From the NCBI RefSeq assembly GCF_016801865.2, contig NC_068937.1, positions 15,746,595 to 15,810,594 of the forward strand: a stretch of DNA of 64,000 nt, written 5' to 3'. The notes under the pieces are model-generated. The model was not told the origin of the DNA and ran no database searches. It saw nothing but the letters and a program-made list of their open reading frames with translations. This document shows, piece by piece, positions 56,861 to 64,000 of this stretch (position 1 is its first letter; the number at the start of each line of letters is the position of its first letter). This DNA comes from Culex pipiens pallens (lineage: Eukaryota; Arthropoda; Insecta; Diptera; Culicidae). The position numbers were made by a program, and so were the translations under genes.

Positions 56861-59287
56861 AAAGAGCATCGTCATCACTCAAAAACAGCTTTTCGATATG
56901 TCGTGAAGCACAAAGATCTGGCAACCCTGCCAAAAGACATTGATATATATTTCGAAGCCTTTTTGAAAAAAAATGAAAGGAATTAAAAAATCTGGCAACA
57001 CTGTTTATTGATATAAAAACTTAAGTGTTATCATTTTCATTTTGCAGAGACATTTTTGAAGATTGATGCAGATTTGTTCAGCAAAATATTTTACTTTACA
57101 AAACTAAAAAAAAATCATAAAATAGTTTTTAAAAGAGTTTCTTATAAAAACTAGATAATAACTAAACATTTATTTAATCTGACCATTTCCTTAACAAATT
57201 TGATTTAATTTCTCATAAAAAAGATCACCATAACTTCCCGACAAAATCCAACACTTTGCGACCTGTTTTGTCACACTTCTTACGGAACTCAAATATCCAA
57301 CCAAATCCCGTGGACTTGCGTGGGTTTTCCGTGTACAAACCATCGAATCTATCTGTATGTGTGCAAGTGTTGCTGCTGCTTCGTTTACCGGTTCTTTTTG
57401 ACTTGGATTCGTTTTCCACCACCGATTGCCGTGTTTTTTTTCTTCCTCCTCCTCTTCTTTCTTTAATTATTAGTCATCCAGCACGTCATCGCAACACTTA
57501 CTCACTTACGAGCGTTTATCTCGCGCGCACCACACACACACACACCTCTGTCAGTCTCACGCACGTGTTACATGGATTTCGAAGAGAAAAAAAGAAAAAA
57601 AGTGCCGTAATAGTTATTTGCAGCGAACAATGAGACCCCCTACTGATTGGCGTGTGATGGTGAGGTGAGGTGTGTGTGGTTATGCCCTAGTGCAGTGCAC
57701 AAAAATAGGGTGAAATTTACTGTTTTTAAGTTGAGTTTACTTGGTTGCTTAATCACCTCAAGTTTGATTTTTGGACAATAAATTAGAATTTGAAGCCTTT
57801 TCTAGGGTTTTCCTAGAATTTTTATTGAACCATTAAACATTACGATACGTCGAAGAGATCTTTTAATTTCCTTTTAAATACTGCGACTCTCGAAATCATT
57901 CACAATCTGAAATACAAACCAGATTCCGTTTGATTTAGTGCAGTGTTGCCAGATCATCAATTTTATGACTCATGAAGGTAAGATGAATCCAAAAGTCATA
58001 TTTGTTAAACAAAATCGAACCATAAGATAGATATATCTCACCTTCTTGAGACTTTCGACAGTGTTGCCAGATCTTCAATATCCCCAAATTTGAAAGGTTT
58101 TTTGGTTGTATCTCTAAAAATGTTTAATAATTTTACTATGTATTAAAGATTTTCAAGAGATAAACTCAGGTTTTTTATTATGCAAATTTGCGGTTATTAA
58201 TGGTCTGGCAACACTGCCAAACGTCATTAGAACGTAAGTGAGCTTTACATAGCCTTAGGTCAGATTTTTATTTTAGAATAAATGTCTTCTGGAGCCACCT
58301 TATTTTCATCAATCATAGAACTGATTAACTGGCAACACTGACCATAGATATTGTGATTCAACGGTTTTTTAAATGTGAAAATTTAACTTTTTTTTGTTGA
58401 ATTGCAGAATCAACAGCCCCATACCGGTCAATTTCAAAAGTACCACAAAATGCTTAAAAATATGATAAAATTTTAACTGATCGAAAAATCAAAAAAGGTT
58501 CCAAATTTCATTTTTATTTTGTGATAAATCAATTTTCAATTATGTACTTCTTATAAGGGCTCGTGCATAAACCACGTGGCCTTAAAATATGAAATTTTGG
58601 GCATCGCCTGCGTGACTTTTCTCCATACAAAATTTCAACTTGTTGAGCAGTTTTTTCAATATTCAGGTACAACTTTTTTTTATTCCTGACTTTGTGAGAA
58701 CAATTCGTCACTGTCATGCTATCTTGCCGCACGTCGCAGACACCCAACATTCGATTTCAATCCTGAGATAATCAATAAAAATCGAAAAAAAAATCTGTGC
58801 ATTGTTGACACTCTTCATATGAAACAAATATCAATTTTATCGTGCTATCTTGACACATCCTGAAAATTGTTGTAAGTGTGACAACTGGACAATGAGATTC
58901 TAGGTCAGAACGCATTTGACATACGTACATGCCCGACCACTCGATTTGGAACTAGTGGGAGAAAAAAAAACATTTTCAAATTCTTGTAACGTTCAAGTTG
59001 AATATTAAACTCTTTATTTAACTCAATTTCATGTATTTTGTTGAAGATTTTTGAGGAGTTAAATACTAAAAATAGAACATAATATTTTCTGGACCGATGA
59101 TTCAATCGGTTGAATCGCCAATCATAATTAAAGCTGCAATCTGGCAACCCTGTTGTGAAATTTTTTTCATGCTCGAATGCTGTAAATTTAGAAGTAAAAT
59201 CAATTAATATCCATAAAAAGATATTTAAACAGAATTCTGACATTTTGGGAACACTGCCAAAGAAAAAGGAAAATCCATTTAACACAC
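56861..59287. other. Non-coding stretch with scattered CTGGCAACACTG fragments
   Basis: CTGGCAACCCTG / GTGTTGCCAGATC phrases lie at 56930, 56990, 57950, 58063, 58203, 58329 and 59142. 57230-57660 is single-copy with CA-rich tracts. 58560-58630 (GTGCATAAACCACGTGG) is a dispersed-repeat remnant. No gene is supported. Confidence 0.4.
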
Positions 59288-60042
59288 GAGCAGTTCCCTC
59301 AGATTTCGGTCATTCGATTTTTTTTGTATTTTTTTAATCCGACTGAAACTTTTTTGGTGCCTTCGGTATGCCCAAAGAAGCCATTTTGCATCATTAGTTT
59401 GTCCATATAATTTTCCATACAAATTTGGCAGCTGGCCATACAAAAATGATGTATGAAAATTCAAAAATCTGTATCTTTTGAAGGAATTTTTTGATCGATT
59501 TGGTGTCTTCGGCAAATTTGTAGGTATGGGTACGAACTACGCTGGAAAAAAAGGTTACACGGTGAAAAAAAAATTTGGTGATTTTTTATTTAACTTTTTG
59601 TAACTAAAACTTGATTTGCAAAAAACACTGTTTTTAATTTTTTTAATTTTTTGATATGTTTTAGAGGACATCAAATGCCAACTTTTCAGAAATTTCCAGA
59701 ATGGGCAAAAAATCTTTGAGCGAGTTATGAATTTTTGAACCAATACTGATTTTTTCAAAAAATCGAAAAATTGGTCGCCAAAATTTGTCAACTTCATTTT
59801 TTGATGTAAAATCAAATTTGCAATCAAAAAGTACTTTAGGGAAATTTTGATGAAGTGCACCGTTTTCTAGTTAAATCCATTTTTAGGTGACTTTTTTGAA
59901 AATAGTCGCAGTTTTTCATTTTTTAATTAGTGGACATGTTTGCCCACCTTTGAAAAAAATATTTTTGAAAAGCTGAAAAAATTCTCTATATTTTGCATTT
60001 TTAAACTTTGTTGATACGACCCTTAGTTGCTGAGATATTTTT
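59288..60042. mobile_element. GAGCARTTCTCT-family element, copy D (half element)
   Basis: It begins GAGCAGTTCCCTCAGATTTC and follows the family order (CCGACTGAAACTTTTTTGG, TTTGGCAGCTGGCCATACAA, GATCGATTTGGTGTCTTCGG) through to TACGACCCTTAGTTGCTGAG. It then stops and a fragment of the 2994-3143 hairpin family follows (60052-60078). The second arm is absent. Confidence 0.75.
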
Positions 60043-60079
60043 ATTCTTTTTGTAACTTGTTGCATAAACTACTATTTTG

Positions 60080-61090
60080 ATTGGGTTGGTTTCAAAAAGA
60101 TTGAAAGTAAATATATCTGCACAAAAAAAATAACTTATCTGTTTATTACTATAAACGAAATTAACCGCACAAAATGCAATTCCGCAGTCTATCCACAGAA
60201 GGTGTAAATATTTACACAAATACCAGACAGCTCAGTCCAGCCGTCCAGGTCTAGTTCAGTTCCGTCAGCAGCGCACTCGCCACAACACCAACACAAAGCA
60301 AACACACACCCACGACAATCCGATGCGACGCTTTGAACAACTCGGCTTGAGGACAAGAAGTTCGTTGGTTCACTCGCGTCCAGATCAACGAACGAACGAC
60401 AACAACAACTCCGTTGATTTCAGCTAAATCGCGTGCCGTTTGCTTGTGTGTGTATAAATTGCAATTTTCAGTCTCAAGTCCAAAAAAAATGACTCAAGAA
60501 AGTCGTCCTTCACAAAAAAAATCAGGGGCATCCTGTACTGTTTTCTTCCCCCTTTGAGTTGTCTCATCAGCCGTTGTTGATGCAATATCTCTTCAAATTA
60601 ATTTCAACAGTGTGTGTGTGTGCTTGCGTTTTTAAGTAACGCACGACTCAACTCTTTTGTAAGAGACCCTCGACAAGACAAGACTCGGGTGGGAAAAGAA
60701 AGAAGGAAAACCTTTTTCTTTCTCAACCGACGGTTTTTTTTTGCGTCCATTTTTTCAGTATGTGTGTGATATAATAACGCACTGTGGCACACACATCAAA
60801 CGAGGCGAAATTCGCGACTCGTGGAAAATAACTCAATTTCTTGGTGTGACTCATCGACGATCAACCGACGACGACGACCACGCTCTCTCGCGCTGCGCTG
60901 CGGAGATGATAGTTTTGGTGTTGGTGTTTGTGTTTGAAGAGCCAATTGGTCGTCGAAGTTGGCTATAGTAGCGACCCGCTTTGGATAATTGAACGGAAGA
61001 TTTGAACAGTAAACACACGCCATTCTTCTCCGCCAGCAGCGGTCATAATTGTTGGTAAATTTGGGGATGAATGATGTGTTGATTCTGAAG
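60080..61090. promoter_or_regulatory. GC-balanced stretch, possible promoter or 5' exon
   Basis: Around 60226-60290 there are several arthropod initiator-like TCAGT sequences (CTCAGTCC, TTCAGTTCCGTCAG) within a single-copy block with CAA- and GT-rich tracts. A downstream frame on the minus strand starts MDAKKNRRLRKKK (60750) but has no recognisable domain. It may be a distal first exon of a gene on either strand; direction is not determined. Confidence 0.2.
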
Positions 61091-61412
61091 GAAATTGACT
61101 TTCTTTTTTATTTATCTTTTGTTCAATTATAACGACAAAGATAAGAATTCAGTTTAGCTTTATATAAAGCTTAAATAAAAAAAAATCATAACAAAATAAA
61201 TTTACTTATTTATTTCAAAAAAATGAAATGTTAATTTTAAATCTCATTTTGAAAAAATATTGATAATCTGGCAACCCTGTTATGAGAATTTAAATAAAAA
61301 TAATTAAAGCGTTTTTTTTATTGAAGAACTGCCCAGACTAATTATTGCTGTAATTTTGAAATTCTTGCATCACTGTTCGTAACCTATCACCTCATCCCGT
61401 ATTTTGACATCT
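61091..61412. other. AT-rich non-coding DNA
   Basis: Contains one CTGGCAACCCTG fragment (61266-61280) and nothing else recognisable. Confidence 0.4.
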
Positions 61413-62907
61413 GAACAGTTCTCTCAGATTTCGGTCATTTACCTTTTTTTATATTGTTTGATCCGATTGAAACTTTTTTGGTGCCTTCAGTATGCCCAAA
61501 GAAGCCATTTTGCATCATTAGTTTGTCCATATAATTTTCCATACAAATTTGGCAGCTGTCCATACAAAAATTATGTTTGAAAATTCAAAAATCTGTATCT
61601 TTTGAAAGAATTTTCTGATCGATTTGGTGTCTTCGGCAAAGTTGTAGGTATGGGGATACGGACTACACTGGAAAAAAATGATACACGGTAAAAACATTTT
61701 TGATGATTTTTTATTTAACTTTTTGTCATTTAAACTTGATTTGCAAAAAAAATACTATTTTTATTTGTTTCATTTTCTGATATGTTTTAGAGGACATCAA
61801 ATGCCAACTTTTCAGAAATTTCCAGGTTGTGCAAAAAATCTTTGACCGAGTTATAATTTTTTGAATCAATACTGATATTTTTTTATAAAAATCGAAATAT
61901 TGGTCACAAAAATTTTTCAACTTTATTTTTCGATGTAAAATCAAATTTGCAATCAAAAAGTACTTCAGTGAAATTTTGATAAAGTGCACCGTTTTCAAGT
62001 TAAATCTATTTTAGATGACTTTTTTGAAAGTAGTCGAAGTTTTTTCATTTTTTTAAATTAGTGCACATGTTTGCCCACCTTTGAAAAAAATATTTTTGAC
62101 AGGCTGAGAAAATTCTCTATATTTTGCATTTTTAAACTTTGTTGATACGACCCTTAGTTGCTGAGATATTGCCTAAGTAAAGGTTTGAAAACATAAAAAT
62201 GGATGTTTTCTAAGTCTCACCCAAACAACCCACCATTTTCTAACGTCGATATCTCAGCAGCTAATGGTCCAATTTACAATTTCCGATCTTTTCAAAAACA
62301 ATATTTTTATAATTTTTAAATCAAGACAAACATTTCAAAAGGGTGTAATATTTCACTGTACTACTTTTTGATTGCAAATTCGATTTTACATCGAAAAATG
62401 CAATTGAAAAAAATTTGCGACCAATTTTTCGATTTTTTGAAAAAAAATGTATTGATTCAAAAAATCATAACTCGGTCAAGGATTTTTTGCCCATTCTGGA
62501 AATATCTGACAAGTTGTCATTTTATGTCGCTTAAAACATATCAGAAAATAAAAAAAATAAAAAAAAGTGTTTTTTTTTGCAAATTAAGTTTTAGTGAAAT
62601 TAAAAATCACCAGAAATGTTTTTACCGTGTATCATTTTTTTATCAGTGTAGTCTATATCCAAACCTACAACTTTGCCGAAGACACCAAATCGATCAAAAA
62701 ATTCCTTCAAAAGATAAAGATTTTTGAATTTTCATGCATCATTTTTGTATGGACAGCTGCCAAATTTGTATGGAAAATTATATGGACAAACTAATGATGC
62801 AAAATTGCTTCTTTGGGCATACCGAAGGCACAAAAAAAAATCAGCCGGTTTAAAATTTACAAAAATTAAAAGTGAAGAAAACATACCGATTTCGTAGACA
62901 ATTACTC
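61413..62907. mobile_element. GAGCARTTCTCT-family element, copy E
   Basis: The left end is GAACAGTTCTCTCAGATTTC; the right end on the other strand is GAGTAATTGTCTACGAAATC, so it again combines two end subtypes. Both arms show TTTGGCAGCTGTCCATACAA, AAAGAAGCCATTTTGCATCA and GATCGATTTGGTGTCTTCGG. The middle (62300-62350) has a CAAGACAAACATTTC fragment as in copy B. No transposase. Confidence 0.8.
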
Positions 62908-62934
62908 TACTGCGGCAGATGGAATGATGCACGG

Positions 62935-63317
62935 AAAACTGAATCATGCACGGAAAAAAATTAAATTGTTTTTTATGTATAAAAACATGACAAAATAAAA
63001 AACCAATAAAAAAATAAATGAAAACAAAAATAAAAATTTATAAAAAATTAAAAGAAAAATAAAAAAATTTAAAAAATTAAAAAAATTAAAAAAAAATTTA
63101 AAAAAATAAAAAATAATTTAAAAATTAAAAAAAATTAAGAAATTTGAAAAAAAAATAAAATTAAAAAAAATTGAAATTTAAAGAAAATTAAAAACATTTT
63201 AAAAAAACTCAAAAAAAAATTATAAAATTGAAAAAATACAAAATAAAAAAAATATTTAAAGAAAATTTGAAAAATATAAAAAAATAGAACTGAAAAAATA
63301 AAAAAAATATAAAATTA
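62935..63317. repeat. A-rich low-complexity tract
   Basis: About 380 bp of AAAAATTAAAAA-type sequence with almost no G or C. Confidence 0.8.
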
Positions 63318-63556
63318 GGGGAACTATACCCTTTCTCAGCCTATTTCTATTATCGGCCTATCAGCACTTTGATCATGAATTACAGCTTATATAAAGTGTT
63401 TTTGACTGTTCCAAAGTAATAAATAGCTCAAATAAAAGTGAGCAAGCAACTCTCCATTGTTGAAACATCTGAAAATGTTGATTTAATAGCAGAAACGGCA
63501 AAAGTGATGAGAATTGGTCGAACGGCTTAGTGTGATTAAAATGGGTATATTTCCCC
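63318..63556. mobile_element. 239-bp TA-flanked MITE, copy 2
   Basis: The ends GGGGAACTATACCC and GGGTATATTTCCCC, flanked by TA (63316-63317 and 63557-63558). It is the reverse complement of 54361-54600 over its full length with scattered substitutions (landmark GCACTTTGATCATGAATTAC). Confidence 0.92.
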
Positions 63557-63900
63557 TAAATTAAAAATAAAATAAAAATAATTTTAAAAAAATTAAAACA
63601 TTCAAAAAAAATAAAACATTTTAATTTTAAATTTTCGAATTTTTTACTTTTTGAATTTTTGAATTTTTGAATCATACACAAGAGCAAACACACAAAAATC
63701 TCTGTATTGTTGAATTTTTTTATTTTTGTATTTGTGTATCTTTGAATTTTTAAATTTTGGAATTTTTGATTTTTCGTATTTTTGATTTTTTGCATTTTTG
63801 AATTCCTTAATTTTTGAATTTTTGAATTTTTGAATTTTTTGAATATTTGAACCATGTACAAGAGCAGACATAGAAAAATCTCCGAAACACGCATTCAAAA
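63557..63900 (-). repeat. Degenerate GAATTTTT low-complexity region
   Basis: Short units of TTTTTGAAT with insertions of CATACACAAGAGCA-like sequence at two places (63671 and 63853), so a longer unit of about 180 bp may have been duplicated. Frames at 63556-63967 only reflect the repeat. Confidence 0.6.
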
Positions 63901-63916
63901 CTTTGCCCCCGGCTTG

Positions 63917-63962
63917 CCGGTACTTGTCGGGTATCAGAAAATGAGTACCCGACAGGTACCGA
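63917..63962. repeat. Short palindrome at the window edge
   Basis: GGTACTTGTCGGGTA and TACCCGACAGGTACC (near-complement) around a 10-bp spacer. It may be the end of an element extending past the window. Confidence 0.5.
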
Positions 63963-64000
63963 CACATATTTTTCTTTTACAGATCAAATTTGATACCTGT

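Noticed and set aside
43237..57000. Short-period arrays considered as CRISPR arrays
   Set aside because: Units are directly adjacent without unique spacers, and the genome is eukaryotic.

Overview
The window looks like gene-poor euchromatin from an insect, most likely a culicine mosquito and probably Culex. Three things support this: AT-rich non-coding DNA packed with small palindromic DNA transposons, several dispersed repeat families that resemble mosquito repeats I know (from memory, not searched), and one insect kinesin-13 gene start. I see no prokaryotic features, tRNA, rRNA or CRISPR array. Almost all open reading frames are chance frames or readings of tandem repeats.

Protein coding: the clearest gene is on the minus strand at 35.36-35.88 kb. 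It is the 5' part of the microtubule-depolymerising kinesin Klp10A (kinesin-13). A 71-codon first coding exon is joined by a 78-bp intron to an exon encoding the conserved kinesin-13 N-terminal segment. The motor domain is not in the window, so everything below 35.35 kb may be one long Klp10A intron. A second, weaker minus-strand gene model (two exons, 21.99-22.68 kb) would encode a 115-residue low-complexity protein of unknown function.

Layout. 0-4.7 kb: a 2.1-kb foldback element with 841-bp arms, a small hairpin MITE, and a 680-bp palindrome with 8-bp target duplications. 4.7-8.1 kb: mostly featureless intergenic or intronic DNA. 8.2-10.3 kb: two palindromic elements of one family (TIR starting GAGCARTTCTCT), with nested insertions; other copies lie at 19.4, 59.3 and 61.4 kb. 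12.3-16.3 kb: a TAGGGTGG-ended element containing a 300-bp tandem duplication, then a 1.65-kb palindrome. 17.8-19.3 kb: degenerate octamer repeat. 20.5-23.6 kb: hairpin remnants around the small gene. 24-26.7 kb: TA-flanked MITEs and a nested 1.07-kb palindrome. 27.2-30.7 kb: a 149-bp satellite of 24 units with higher-order structure, directly preceded by a promoter-like segment. 31-34.8 kb: nested MITEs. 35.3-36.3 kb: Klp10A start. 36.9-37.2 kb: a 9-bp array. 38.7-39.8 kb: a hAT-like element. 41.4-43.2 kb: a palindrome split by another repeat. 44.2-45.0 kb: another hAT-like element. 48.5-51.4 kb: 9-bp array and its degenerate relatives. 53.4-54.8 kb: a 54-bp (18-codon) array split by a 240-bp MITE. 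55.95-56.86 kb: an 81-bp array related to a dispersed repeat. 59.3-64 kb: more palindromes, a promoter-like stretch near 60.2-61.0 kb, and a second copy of the 240-bp MITE.

The genes do not form an operon or pathway. The main biology is repeat biology: many long near-perfect inverted repeats that could make dsRNA if transcribed, and four distinct tandem arrays.
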